Positions 1-10,337 of a stretch of 64,000 nt of DNA are shown here, in pieces. The notes beneath the pieces are model-generated. The model was not told the DNA's origin and searched no databases. It saw only the letters and a program-made list of their open reading frames with translations. Made by a program: the position numbers and the translations under genes. Source of the stretch: Cutaneotrichosporon cavernicola (Eukaryota > Basidiomycota > Tremellomycetes > Trichosporonales > Trichosporonaceae); the NCBI RefSeq assembly GCF_030864355.1, contig NC_083393.1:3472001-3536000 (forward strand), given 5' to 3'. How positions within the stretch are numbered: position 1 is the stretch's first letter; each line of letters opens with the position of its first letter.

Positions 1-1484
1 GGCGCCACAGTACTGGGACGACGAGGTCGAGTGGATCGAGGCGCCGTCCACTTCCTGTATGTGCGGCGAGCGGTAATTGGGGTCCTGGACTGTTGCTCGG
101 GCCTTGGCGCGAGCGCGGCGCCGGAGCCAAAAGAACGCAAAGATGGCAGCGAGGCTGAGGGCGCCCAACACACCACCGACCTAGCGTCAGTAGGGCCAAG
201 GCAGCACTCACGATGCCGCCGATGATCTTGCCACGCCCACTCGTCGTAGCTGTCTCCGTACCGGGGGTGGCTTCTTGGGATGTACTATTCCTGGAGTCAG
301 TTGTGGGCGAAACTGAGACGCACTCGTTCGCCGACGCGGAATAGTACGCCAGCATGTGTAGGCCGATGGCGGTGATGTTGTGCAGTTCACTGCTCAGCGT
401 CTGGATGGTGAGGTTGTACTCCTTGTCCGGGTCAAGGTACTTGGCGTACAGCATGGCCGGTGCACTCCATGCACAGGTGGCAGAAAAGTACCATCCTTCC
501 GAGGGGAAGAAGGGCGGCGGAGGGTTCCACTTGACCAGTGCTTGCCCGCGGTCGGGTCCTAATGTCCCATTGATGAAGACGAAGGTGGTACCTCGTGGAA
601 TGGGGACTGTTATTGTTGACGAGTTGCCTGCAACGAGTTCCGTCACGACGCTCGGGCCATCTGGGTGTTATCTACCGTCTCAGTGGCCGCGCAAACTTAC
701 CATTCACTGCTGTGCGTCGGTTCTCCGGACGCCACCGTGATGACTCGCTATCTGAGACGATGAAGCGGGGATTGGGGGCTCCGTTCAACACGAAATCCTC
801 ATACGACACAGGAACTTGGTCCCAGGTTGATCTGGTGTGAGCCGAGCCCAATGGCTCGTGCTGGCGTTGCGTTGGTACGTACGCGTTTGACAGTAACTGG
901 GTCCTGATCGTCACACCGTGTACAGAATACGTTCGTGCCGGGTCCACAGGTTTCATGATGAAGTTGTGCATCCCCCATGACCTCCCGTCCACAGACAGCA
1001 GTGTTTCTGTCTGTGGCGCTGCCAAGCTATCAGCCGTAATATTGTCGAAAGCCTCCTTGTCGACGCTGAACTTGATCTCCTGAGCTGTCCCCTGTGTGCT
1101 TGGTGTTCGTGAACCGAGGATCCGTATCCCAGTCGCCTCAGTGCGCAACTCGAGGCGCGGCGGTTCTGCGGTCAGGTTTTGGGGGGGCTGCACAGTGTGA
1201 TACGAGTCTCCCCAGCCCACCGGACCGCTGTATTTAGACGGCGAAGTCCACAGGGCGAAGGGGGCTGCCGAGCTGGTGGACTGGTTGCTGAAGTTGGTGG
1301 TCCATGCTGGGTGGACGTTTGGGATACCCCATTTCAGCAAGGGTGAGATGTCGGTGATGTTGTACTCGAACGAAAAGTAGTTGTAGGTGGCATGAGATGG
1401 CCGGGCGAACAGTATCAGAGCGAACGCGACGAGTGATATATGAGCCGACAGTCTGGGGCTTGCTGGGGGATTGGACACCGCCAT
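1..1484 (-). CDS. Type I membrane protein, receptor-like family member A (C-terminus cut by window edge)
   Basis: Secreted N-terminal ectodomain, one membrane span and the start of a basic cytoplasmic tail. Exons on the minus strand: 1484-883, 831-701, 660-212, 180-<1. The ATG at 1484 gives a signal peptide (hydrophobic run SLVAFALILFA ending near SHA). The ectodomain has many N-x-S/T sites and two repeated elements also seen in its paralogues, a V-L-N-G-A-P-N-P-R-F strand and an F-I-N-G-T-L-G-P-D strand. The membrane segment reads GGVLGALSLAAIFAFFW followed by LRRRARAK. Intron positions before STWDQVP and inside the Gly-rich start of the membrane span match the paralogues at 4583-6569 and 7213-8926. 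No catalytic domain is recognised. A surface sensor or wall-associated role is only a guess from topology. Confidence 0.75.
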
Positions 1485-2060
1485 CTCGAAGAGATCCGTC
1501 AGACTGCGCACAATGATGGCGGCGTGTTATTTGGTTTCTTTGCGCCTGAGATGATGGGAAACGCATGAGAGAGTCCATTCTTGCGAGATCAAGAGGGATT
1601 GAGCTTGACTTGGCGCTTGCAAGTGCAAGCGAACAATACTACGAAGTGCGTATGAACGGGCATCAGCAAACAGCGAACGCCATGATTCATTGGTGACGGA
1701 AATTCGGTGGGTACGTTTTGTCGATCATGCGTCCCTTTTACAGTCACCTCACCTCACCAATGCCGCCAAGCGGGTTCGCCGTCTTGTTCGCATCCGAACA
1801 GACGCCACCCAGGCGTTTGTTCAAGACATGCACTTGATCCTAGAATTCTTGGCGGCCAGGGCCTAGCCGTTAGACATGGTGCGGGCTGGATGATTAGACC
1901 GCCATTATGATCCACTGTCTTGTGACGGTTACGTTCAATCTGGCCGCGTTGCGTAATGTTCCAGTGGTATGGGATCTGCGAACAACCGGGCTCAGACTGA
2001 CCAAGGTGGGATAATGAGCGAGTTCAGAAGACAGGTGGGATTGCACTCTTCAGTTCCAAC
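1485..2060. other. Intergenic, no gene seen
   Basis: Divergent spacer between membrane protein A (minus) and the small secreted protein starting at 2061 (plus). It must hold both promoters. I see no convincing ORF, RNA gene or repeat. Confidence 0.5.
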
Positions 2061-2785
2061 ATGCGACTGACCTTCGCCATTGCATGGGCTGGTGAGTGGT
2101 CGAACTGCCAATACTGAGCTCAGCGTTGGCAGACGTTGCCGTCTCCGTCTCCGGCACTCCCGATGAAGGGTTGGGGGTTCTGCTGGCTGCAGCGCGGGCG
2201 CTGAAGGACGCGCGGACGGAGACACGAACGCGAATACTCAAGCGCGGCATGCCTTGGAACCTTGGGGTGTGCGAGCCGCGCTGTATCGAAGGGGATGGGT
2301 TGTGGGACGACTGTCTCATCGCAGTCAACTTTACGAAATGTCTCCAGCATTGCTATGTGGGTACTCGCAAGAGCTGACGCTGACGGGCAGAAGTGGAGCG
2401 AACTGGCCGATTGCTTCCATTGTAACCAGGAGGTGCTGAAGAAGGACTATCGGGTGTACGAGTACCAACTGGGCGAGATGTGTGTCAAGTTTCTCAGGAA
2501 CCCGACGGCCGACAGCTCTTGGCTCGGCGGTGTCGGAAACGATACTAACTTGTTCACATTCGGGGCTGCTCCAGCACCAACTTCTCAGAAGACGACGGGG
2601 CCACCAAAGAAGACTATCTCGGCCACCAAAGTATCGTGAGTGACTCGTGTCGCTGACACTGATGCGGAAAAACTACGTCTACGCCGCAGGCCCAGATAGT
2701 ATCGGCGGCAGAGCGGCCGGTCGCCAGCCTAGGGTTGCTTGTAGCGGCGTGGAGTGCTGCGATGATGGGGAACTGGCGCTTCTGA
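2061..2785 (+). CDS. Small cysteine-rich secreted protein, probable GPI anchor
   Basis: Model: exons 2061-2091, 2133-2356, 2391-2630, 2690-2785 (196 aa). The first exon encodes the start of a short signal peptide (MRLTFAIAWA). The mature part has eight cysteines in C-x3-C, single C, C-x3-C, C-x2-C and single C arrangement, then a Thr/Pro/Lys-rich stretch (residues about 150-170). The last exon supplies a hydrophobic tail (SLGLLVAAWSAAMM), as in GPI-anchored surface proteins. The third donor (GTATCG) is non-optimal; I chose it because it alone keeps the tail in frame. Cysteine spacing is reminiscent of basidiomycete CFEM-like small surface proteins but I cannot assign a family. Function unknown. 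Confidence 0.45.
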
Positions 2786-2901
2786 TATCTGTACATCTAC
2801 AGCATGCTGTTACTGTCCCTCTCCAGTTCCGGAAGGCCTCATGTCTTGACTCGTGTCTCGGATGTACTCCCTCTTTGGCCCTAACCCTAGGTCATCGACA
2901 T

Positions 2902-3391
2902 CTACCACCCTCGGCTCTTCTCGTTGAGCTGCACTATCGAAATCGTGGTTAATGGTGTAGAGATCCATTCTTGGTTGTAGGCTGGTGGCGCCAGTGCTTC
3001 TTCGATCTCGAACGGCTCTTGTGGATCGGAAGTATGCTCGATCTGCTTGATTCTCCGCGTCGTACGTTTCTGCCTCCACACGCACAAGACAATTGCTCCG
3101 ATGAGGACGCATGCGACGACTCCACCGATCTCACATCAGCGTGGCCATTGCCACACTCACGACGCCACCGACGATCGCCCCCACGGGTTTGGGTTTGGAC
3201 GGTGCGCTTGGAGGCCCGTCGACAGCGACGCTGGTTTGGAATGGGGTTAGGATTGGGATTGGCCGCCCACTCGTGCTGAGTGAGGCCGACGCTTGCAGCC
3301 CAACCAGTCCTCTATCTGGGGCTAGGGCGCTAGGAAAGAGGAATGGGTTATAGAGTTTTGGATTGTCGGTTTTTTGGGCGACACCGTTCAT
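2902..3391 (-). pseudogene. Remnant of a type I membrane protein (receptor-like family)
   Basis: Minus strand, 3391-3161 then 3129-2902 after a 31-nt intron (3130-3160). It encodes a Pro/Ser linker, VGAIVGGV, then after the intron a membrane span (ACVLIGAIVLCVW), a basic stop-transfer (RQKRTTRRIK) and a cytoplasmic tail with PPAYNQEW, ending in TAG at 2902-2904. Intron position and the PPxYNxxW motif match genes B and C. No signal peptide or ectodomain can be joined upstream: the ATG at 3391 has no secretion signal and the only ORF beyond it (to 3778) shows no family match. It is most simply a 5'-truncated copy; an unrecognised upstream exon joining at the donor near 3432 cannot be excluded. 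Confidence 0.6.
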
Positions 3392-3418
3392 TGGTCTTTT
3401 ATGAGATGGTAATGACAA

Positions 3419-4171
3419 TTTAGATACTCACGGCCTGGCAATGCTCAAAGTCTGGCCGTCCAACTCGCTGACAGCGCTGCTAACGGCTGAGATCTGATCC
3501 GCCGCCATCTGGACGTGTGGTGGGAGGCAAACTGCAAGATGTGCTTCTCGCTACGCAAGTGCTTATGAGTGTGTCTGGCTGATCATGGCTGAACGTGCTC
3601 CACGCTTCGCATGATTCAGGCCCGGAATGTGAGCGCGACAGGGTTCCTGGCCGTCAATGCGGTTGCGCTTGAGAAGACTGCTGAGATGGAAAGCGGCGCA
3701 GTGCCTCGGCATCAAGTGACTGTCCAAGGGCCCCGAGGCGCTCAGGAGGTTGGCGTACTGTGGAATAAAATCAGCCAAAACCTGTGCTGGGTAGGATCAA
3801 TATCGCAGACACATGACCCGCCATGTCCCTGGCCGATGGGTACATGTTCGGAACCGAGCCAGCCTAACAACCTTGTTTGAGTGTCCAGAGCACTCTTCCA
3901 GAGGACTCTGCTGATTTCCAACTTCCAACAGACCTGTGGCTTATGGGCATCCGATTAGCTCCCTGGATAAGCCCGGCGATCGGCGAGGAGCCATTATGAA
4001 GCTGTCCGTATCGGTACGGCCTCCGTTTTATCGGAGGTTTGGAGCGGAACAGACGAGTTCAAGATGTGACCGAGCGGAACCAAACCCCTGGCAGTACCAC
4101 CTCCCATCAACCTCCATCTTGCGTCCTAACTGTCTCTCCAGACACCTTTCGTACGCTTAGGAAGGCCAAAA
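3419..4171. other. Intergenic, no gene seen
   Basis: Short ORFs only. It may hold decayed ectodomain sequence of the adjacent membrane-protein remnant but I found no motif to support that. Confidence 0.4.
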
Positions 4172-4259
4172 AGTCCTCGACCAGGTTCGAACTAGTGACC
4201 TTGTGAGTATGCAAGCTGTCAGATTGCAATCGCACGCTCTACCACTGAGCTACGAGAAC
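4172..4259 (-). tRNA. tRNA-Cys (GCA), intron-containing
   Basis: Acceptor stem GTTCTCG/CGAGGAC pairs fully allowing one U-G. The D-arm is GCTCAGTGGTAGAGC, the T-arm ACTAG-TTCGAAC-CTGGT. The anticodon loop reads TT-GCA-A followed by an intron of about 16 nt. The discriminator base is T73, a known tRNA-Cys identity element, and an oligo-T run follows at once as a Pol III terminator. One mismatch in the anticodon stem. Confidence 0.8.
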
Positions 4260-4277
4260 GACGCTGAACGTCTGTTC

Positions 4278-4349
4278 GTCGGTTTAGCGGCGATTGATAT
4301 TGTGTTCGACTGTTGGTCGGTTTAGCGGCGATTGATCTTGTGTTCGACT
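4278..4349. repeat. Tandem duplication, 38-bp period, two copies
   Basis: A 34-bp block beginning GTCGGTTTAGCGGCGATTGA occurs at 4278-4311 and again at 4316-4349 with one difference. It lies just upstream of the tRNA-Cys gene (minus strand) and downstream of gene B. Confidence 0.85.
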
Positions 4350-4582
4350 TCTCGGAGATGACAGCGGGGTCGAGATCGAGGCTGACTGCATGGATGGAGT
4401 CTCCGGCCGAAGTGTGTTAGTATCCAAGAACAGCAACGTGTAGACTACTGGGCATCGCCAGATGCCCCAGACCACAGTCAGTGCCTCGGACCAAAGCCAG
4501 AGAGTCGCCAGCAGCTATACGCGCATACAAGCTTTATATTACACATACCCAACACTCTAATATAACACATACCCAATACTCT

Positions 4583-6569
4583 CTACGGGTCGGGGTTGAT
4601 AGCCCGCAACATGTCCTCAGAGTAACCTGCCTGCAGGTTCTGCCCGCCTTTCTCGTCCTTGAATGTCGACGGCTTCTCTGACGACTGCCTTGAGGAAGCG
4701 TTTGCGGCGTGCTTCTCCCTGAACAAACCCCGTTGGCTAGACGACACAGCGGGCCCTACTGCTCCACCAAGCGCTGCACCACCATGCGTTTCTGGCAAGT
4801 AAGGCTGCTTCCAGTCGGGCACCGTCGATTGGGTGGGGTTCGACATGCCTGACCCTCCAGTGCGCTGCTTTCCGGTGTTGGAGTTGGTGTTGGAGTTGGA
4901 GTTGGTGCCTAGCAGCGACGCGTCGCTGCCGCTGTTAGTCCGCGTGGCGCTGTCACTGGGGAACTGGTCCGCCCACGCCGGGTTGTAGCTTGGTGGAATG
5001 ACCTTGTTGGCAGCTTCGCTGTCGACCGCCTGCCGCACGAATGGGGTGAAGCGCGAGTTCTCGATGGAAGCGACATGCTCGGCTTCCTCGCGCTCCCTCC
5101 GCTTTCTGGGCTTCCATACGCAGAAATAGACGGCAATGGCGGCGAGCAACAGACCTCCCGCCACACCGCCTACCACGCCCCCAACGATCGCTGCAATGTT
5201 GGGTCCATTCGAGGGTTTGACGGGTACTCTGCGCTGGTTAGTGCCTAGACCCAAGTTGTAACTCACGTGCCGTTGCTGGTGCCGTACCAGTAGGTGATGC
5301 TGTGGATGCCCACTGTTGCTGTCTCGTTACTCGTAGTCGGGAACGGCGACAGAGTGAGATTGTACCGCACAGTCGGGTCCAGCTCTCGGAGGTACAGGAT
5401 GGTATCTGTAGCCCACGAGTTGTTGGCCGAGTTGAAACTCTCTGTCCCGTCAGAAGTGGAAGTGTTCTGAGATGGCGGCAGCGGCAGAATCTGAGCTTGG
5501 AGCTTCGTCCGGCCGGGTCCTGTTGTGCCGTTGATCATAATGAACGAAACACCGTTTGGGATGGGGATTTCGCTATAAGTCCCGGGATTAGAGGAAATGG
5601 CCTGCCAGTAGTCCTGGGGCCCAGAATCTTTGGCCGGGCTGGAGGTCGTCGGGCCGGAGACAGTTTGAACGGGCGAAGCCAAGGGCCTGGTAGCGCCGCC
5701 AGCGCCGCCAGCGTTGCCAGCATTGCCACCGCCACCGCCACCGCCGGGAGCGTTGCCAGAGGTGGGGATAAGTACGTCCGCCACGCCGTTGTGCACTTTC
5801 CAGAGGTTGGCTGCGCTTTGGTCCTGGTTCACCCATCGGAGACGCGGGTTGAGAGCTCCATTGATGACAAAGTACTCCGTGTCTTGAGGTATTTGGTCAA
5901 CTGACGAGCTGAAGTCAGCAATGTGGGTGGCACAAGCCTCCTGCGTGGCAGTGTTGATCCACACGACATCGATCAGGATCGCCGCGTGCTTGAACTTTGT
6001 GCAGCTGACGTTACTTACTAGTTTGTCATGATGCGGGTGGTGAACCCGACAGAGTCCACCGTATACAAAGCCGGGCCCCCAGCAGCGAAGACGTACACGT
6101 CGGTGCTTTGCCATTGGAGGTCAATACTGATGGCCGAGTTGTTCTCCCCAGGAGCTTGGACACCAGGCGAGGTCATGGTAGGGATCGCTTCGGCCAAGGT
6201 CTGATTTACGAGAGCGTTGAAGATTGCCTGACCGTCTGGCAGGGCCGGCGTGCGAGCTCCATACACTCGTAAGTCGCTGCCGAAGAATGGAGGACCTGCA
6301 GAGATGGAGTTGTAATTGATGTCGTCCATGGCTTGGGTGGTCGCAGTGGTAGCATCGAGTACGCGTTGAGAAGGGCCCCAGCCGACTTGGCCCACTGTTG
6401 GATTGGTGACGCCTCTGAACGCCGTCCGCCAACCCGTCGACCATCCAAATATGGGAGACACGGGGTCGAGTATGAACGAGATGGGTTTCCATTCGGGGTC
6501 GGCGGCGAGGACGACATCGACCAGCGCCAGTGCCGCGATGGACGCCTTGAACGTCGGTCCTAGCCGCAT
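4583..6569 (-). CDS. Type I membrane protein, receptor-like family member B
   Basis: Exons on the minus strand: 6569-6019, 5908-5267, 5228-4583 (612 aa). The ATG at 6569 opens a signal peptide (SIAALALVDVVLA). The ectodomain is N-glycosylation-rich with two repeated strands, YFVINGALNPRL and FIMINGTTGPG. Between them is a Gly/Asn/Ala-rich linker (GGGGGGGNAGNAGGAGG). A single membrane span (GGVAGGLLLAAIAVYFCVW) is followed by KPRKRRERE and a cytoplasmic tail with IPPSYNPAW, a PPxY motif as recognised by WW domains, and an Asn/Ser/Thr repeat. The first intron (5909-6018) is unusually long for this window and the second (5229-5266, 38 nt) has a clear CTAAC branch site. Ligand and partner unknown. 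Confidence 0.8.
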
Positions 6570-7212
6570 AACGCTGCCAAGGGGCCGATAACGGAGGGTG
6601 CGTGAAGGAAACTGTTGAGAAGCAGAGGAATGATAGCAAGTCGGAGATGTCAAAGATTGAACGGATGTGAGGGAGAGTGCGGCGCTAGATTCAGGAGGTC
6701 AAGCGCTGCTCGGCCGCGATCCGCCGGAACGTCTCTGTCCAGTTGGAGTGGTATGCTGGGTTCTGTGATGGGAGAGACGCGATCGAAATCTGAGCCAGGA
6801 CGTCTAGAAGAAAGAGTATGAAGGTGGTTGTACAGTGATATCAGAGGTGGTTTGGATACATGTAGGTTCTCCTCTTCCGTCAGGGCACACAGCAGATGCC
6901 AAGCATCAGCTGCCACAATATCATTCCACACCCTTGTGGTAATCCTGGGATCTTAACCAATTCGGCTCCCGCTGATACGTTTAGTCTGCTCCGTCATACC
7001 CGTATCCTGACCAGTCCCAGCCTAAATCTTGCGACGCGAGAAAGGGGCCTGTGCCTCTGTTGGGCCGCAGCAAGAAGCTGTGTTCCTTAGATCCATAGGG
7101 CCAAAGCGTATTCCTGGTTAGCAGGTTCACAATCTTCTGGCATCAGTGCATGTTCACTTCACAATTCACAACTGCACACTTTCTGGAGATCCATACCACA
7201 ACCAGTATCGCA
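6570..7212. other. Divergent promoter region of genes B and C
   Basis: 643 bases between two oppositely oriented paralogous membrane-protein genes. No further gene is supported here. Confidence 0.5.
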
Positions 7213-8926
7213 ATGTTTGTTCTACTGCTCGCCGCGGGCGCAGCAGTAGCAGCCCGCAACTTGGTCCCCTTCCAGCTCTCGATTTCGGACCAGTCACCGC
7301 TTGTCCAGTTCAGTGCGACTGGTCCAACAGGATGGAACTCTTCATTCTCGAGGTCGTCATGGGCCACCTACACCCAAGGCCAGGCGGGAATGGGCTCATC
7401 ATGGCACTCGATCAACACTTCGGACTGGGGTTCTTACGCGCGGCCCAATTTCTCCATCAGCATTTCCGCCTCGGATATCATCGTGATGGGCGATGTCAAC
7501 GGTTCTCCACCGGCTGATAACTCGATTAACGCAACGATCACCGAGTATCCACAAGCGGAGACCAGTACCGGTACCGGTCCGAGCAGTGGAGGGAATACCA
7601 CTGGTGTCCCTGCATCCCAGGGCGTCAAGCTAGCTCCAGGTCAATTGGCGCGCCTGAGCAACCTCGACGAGAATAAGCCGTTCTCGGTCGGGTTCACCAT
7701 CACGGATGCTCTACCTGGCGTGTACAACGTGCGCGGGTTCGTCGTCACGACTGGTCTTTTGAGTGACGCGTGAGTCCACTAGCCTTGGCACTCAGTTTGC
7801 CCCTTGTTGACTTTGGACAGAGAGACCTTTGACAAAGTACCGCAATCCACCGATTCGTTCGTCGTCGACGGTAAAGCCAATCCCGAATTCAAGGTGGATG
7901 GATCGGCTTGGACCGTCAATACTTCCACCATCTATGACGACTGTGAGTACGACGGTTGTGTTGTGCTCAAGCCAGCTACTGCTCGCAATGTGACAGAACT
8001 CTTCTGTCCCCAAGGAGATCAGAACGCAAACGTGACCATCAACGTCCCTCCCCGAACGGCTTTCGCCCTTGTCAACGGTACAGTTGGGCCTGATCGATCT
8101 GTCGCCAACTATCACTGGACTCCTGCACCCCCGAACGTGAGTTTAATGGACTTGCCGGGCGAGGACACCAGCACCCCTTGGGTGTCTGGACAAGTTCTGC
8201 ACGCGCAGCGCTTGGACCCGGACGTCAACTACGTTCTCAATGTTACGCAGTCGAGATTGGGCAGTGTGCATCTGGACAAGGTGACGTTTTACAGTGCCAA
8301 TGCGTGAGTTGGTGGCACTGTGATTTACTGACAACAGGACTGAGGCCCCTGATAATGGTCAGACACCCGTAGGCACAATCGTTGGTGGTGTCGTGAGTGA
8401 CGCATCGCAGCCTGACCGCTGTAGAGCCGTGTTGCGCAACGGCTGACATTAGTTGGGTGGTGTTGGCGGTGCTTTCCTCCTCGCCATCCTTGGCTTCTAC
8501 TTGTGCTTCTGGCGACCTCGCAAGCACCGTGAGAGAGAGGCAGAAGCGGCACTGGAGAGGAACAACGCTGGCTTCATTCCTTTCGGCACCAACGACGGTG
8601 ACGGCGGGCAAGAGCCACTAATGCAGGAGACGGACGCCGGTAGCGTCGTTCTTCCTCCTCAGTATAACCCCGAGTGGGGCGCCGCCAGCGGGAGCGTGCA
8701 AGGGACATCTGGCTCGCACATTTCGACCATGAACAAGTCGCATCTCTCCCTCCAGGCGTCAGACTCCAAATCAGCCACGGGCGTCCTCACGCCTCTTGCG
8801 CCGTGGAAGGAGCCGTATGTCAACAGGACATACGCTCAGGAGGCCGCTCCGCCGAGCGCCGTGCATACACCTACTGACGCTCGAGGGCCTTTGGCACGAC
8901 TGCCGCCTGGAGCAGCGCCAGTCTAA
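7213..8926 (+). CDS. Type I membrane protein, receptor-like family member C
   Basis: Exons 7213-7769, 7821-8303, 8338-8392, 8453-8926 (522 aa). The ATG at 7213 gives the signal peptide MFVLLLAAGAAVAA; an in-frame ATG at 7150 adds a polar leader and is less likely. The ectodomain carries about fifteen N-x-S/T sites and the family strands SFVVDGKANPEF and FALVNGTVGPD, with a Ser/Gly linker around residues 120-135. The membrane span (GGVGGAFLLAILGFYLCFW) is split by intron 3 at the same Gly-rich point as in gene A and the 2902-3391 remnant. The tail starts RPRKHRERE and holds LPPQYNPEW (PPxY). It is divergent from gene B, so the pair probably arose by inverted duplication. Confidence 0.8.
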
Positions 8927-9360
8927 CACGCGTCCGTCGACTGACCGTGAGGAACGCATGTGTCCATGGCAGTCGGGTCAGGGCATTGTATGTATAGTAT
9001 GCAGTTCGGCATTCTGCCGTGTATCCTTACTTGACTACCGTAGATCACACTTGGGATTCCGTACAGTGACCTGCCTTGCGCACATCGGCTGTGGCATTAG
9101 GCGCGTCAAGGCGTCCTTAGGGGTTAGTCTCAAAGCAAACGAGGCTGCACACTATCACGTAGGCGACATGAGGATTCTATCGAGAAGCACACACCTAAGT
9201 GAGGATTGGCCTCTCCCCTGCCGCCCAAGTAACTCTTCTCACCTGTGCAGGACAATCCATAGTCAAGATTACATAACCTCGTGTACAACTATATAGTCTG
9301 ACTCTATAAAACCCAGTAGGAACGTATCTCCGTGACGTGAATGATCCAACTCGCGCCCCC
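8927..9360. other. Convergent intergenic spacer
   Basis: Lies between the 3' ends of gene C (plus) and the GPI-protein gene (minus). No ORF or RNA is supported. Confidence 0.5.
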
Positions 9361-9429
9361 TCAGAGTGGCCACAAACCGAGGACAACCGCCTCCCGTCCC
9401 TTCAGAGTGGCCACAAACCGAGGACAACC
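9361..9429. repeat. Tandem duplication of the 3' end of the adjacent gene (41-bp period)
   Basis: The 28-mer TCAGAGTGGCCACAAACCGA plus GGACAACC is present at 9361-9388 and 9402-9429. The inner copy contains the stop codon and last codons of the minus-strand gene ending at 9402. The outer copy lies in its 3' flank. Confidence 0.9.
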
Positions 9430-10337
9430 ATGGCGGTGAAGCCCGCGAACGTGATGGGTGTGAGCCCGTGACCCCCGCTACCGACCGCCATCGTCGGCCC
9501 GTTCGGCGGATTCCAGTTACTCATCGTCGCGTTGGCGGGGTATGCCGACACATCAGCTGGCAGCGTGTCGGCGCCGTCGGCGCGGATCTCGAAGGGTGCC
9601 GACCAGACAAACTGGTGTGGTTGCGTGGCGTCTGCTGTCAGCGAGACTGTGTATCGGTCATGCCTCGCCGCCGCTTTCCACATTCACCGCTGTAACAAAA
9701 GTTGAAGCACCACATTCACCGCTGTAATAACAAAAGTTGAAGCAGACACCAGATCGGCACAAACGCCAAACGCCAATGCACGAGTACACTTCAGCTATGT
9801 CGCCGTGCCTCCGCATTTCAACATCCTCCAGTTCTAGACTCACCGAGCTGATACGCCACCCCAACCGTGTACCCCGTTCCAGGCGGCACATCGTCGGGGT
9901 TCTCTCCGTAGGCCGGGATCCATTTTATCCAGTATGTCCCTGCCCCCGCTGGCTGTGCTGTTGATCCTGATATCAGCGCTGTGCCGTCACAAAAGTCAAC
10001 ACGCACGCATCAGTTTCGTGTACAGGAAGTACGGCTTAAAGTCATCTAGTTGCGAGTTGCCGACCTTGAGTTGCGAGTTGGAGTTGTCATTCGCCAATAC
10101 GTACGCGACGCTCATGAGGCTCACCCCGTCCGGCAGCGAGTATTTCAAGTATGCTGTGCCGTTGTGGGACCAACTTGAGCTGGCGGATGGGAAGAGGACG
10201 GCGGCGCTGATCGGCACTTCGGTTGGGGTCGGGGTTGAGGAGATGGATGTTGCGGCTGAGGCTATCGCGCTCTCGTCGGCTGACAGTTGGGCGCGAGCGA
10301 CCGCGCATGCCGCGCAGATAGTCAAGGCGAGGCGCAT
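9402..10337 (-). CDS. Secreted Ser/Thr-rich protein with Kre9/KNH-like fold, probable GPI anchor
   Basis: Minus-strand exons 10337-10007, 9978-9844, 9673-9402 (245 aa). Signal peptide MRLALTICAACAVARAQ, then a Ser/Ala/Thr-rich segment, then strands reading TYWIKWIP, GYTVGVAYQL and RYTVSLTAD, ending WSAPFEIR. This W...Y-x-V...W-S-x-P-F pattern resembles the N-terminal domain of fungal Kre9/KNH-type GPI proteins. The C-terminus is hydrophobic (ITFAGFTAMVVLGLW), as for GPI transfer. The first intron is only 28 nt (9979-10006). The second (9674-9843) contains a duplicated 32-bp block that repeats an acceptor-like site; only the last AG restores the frame. Likely a wall-linked surface protein; exact role unknown. 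Confidence 0.6.
9678..9744. repeat. Direct repeat inside intron 2 of the GPI-protein gene
   Basis: CCACATTCACCGCTGTAA... occurs at 9678-9709 and again at 9710-9744, the second copy with three extra bases. On the coding (minus) strand each copy carries a ...TTACAG acceptor-like end. Confidence 0.85.

Noticed and set aside
354..740. Plus-strand ORF of 128 codons
   Set aside because: Antisense to well-supported exons of membrane protein A; no domain.
5909..6018. Alternative start of gene B inside ORF 5263-6114
   Set aside because: Would lose the signal peptide and first half of the ectodomain; the 110-nt intron keeps the family-wide junction before the S-S-V-D-Q-I-P strand.
7150..7212. Upstream ATG extension of gene C
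   Set aside because: Adds 21 polar residues before the signal peptide, which would impair secretion.
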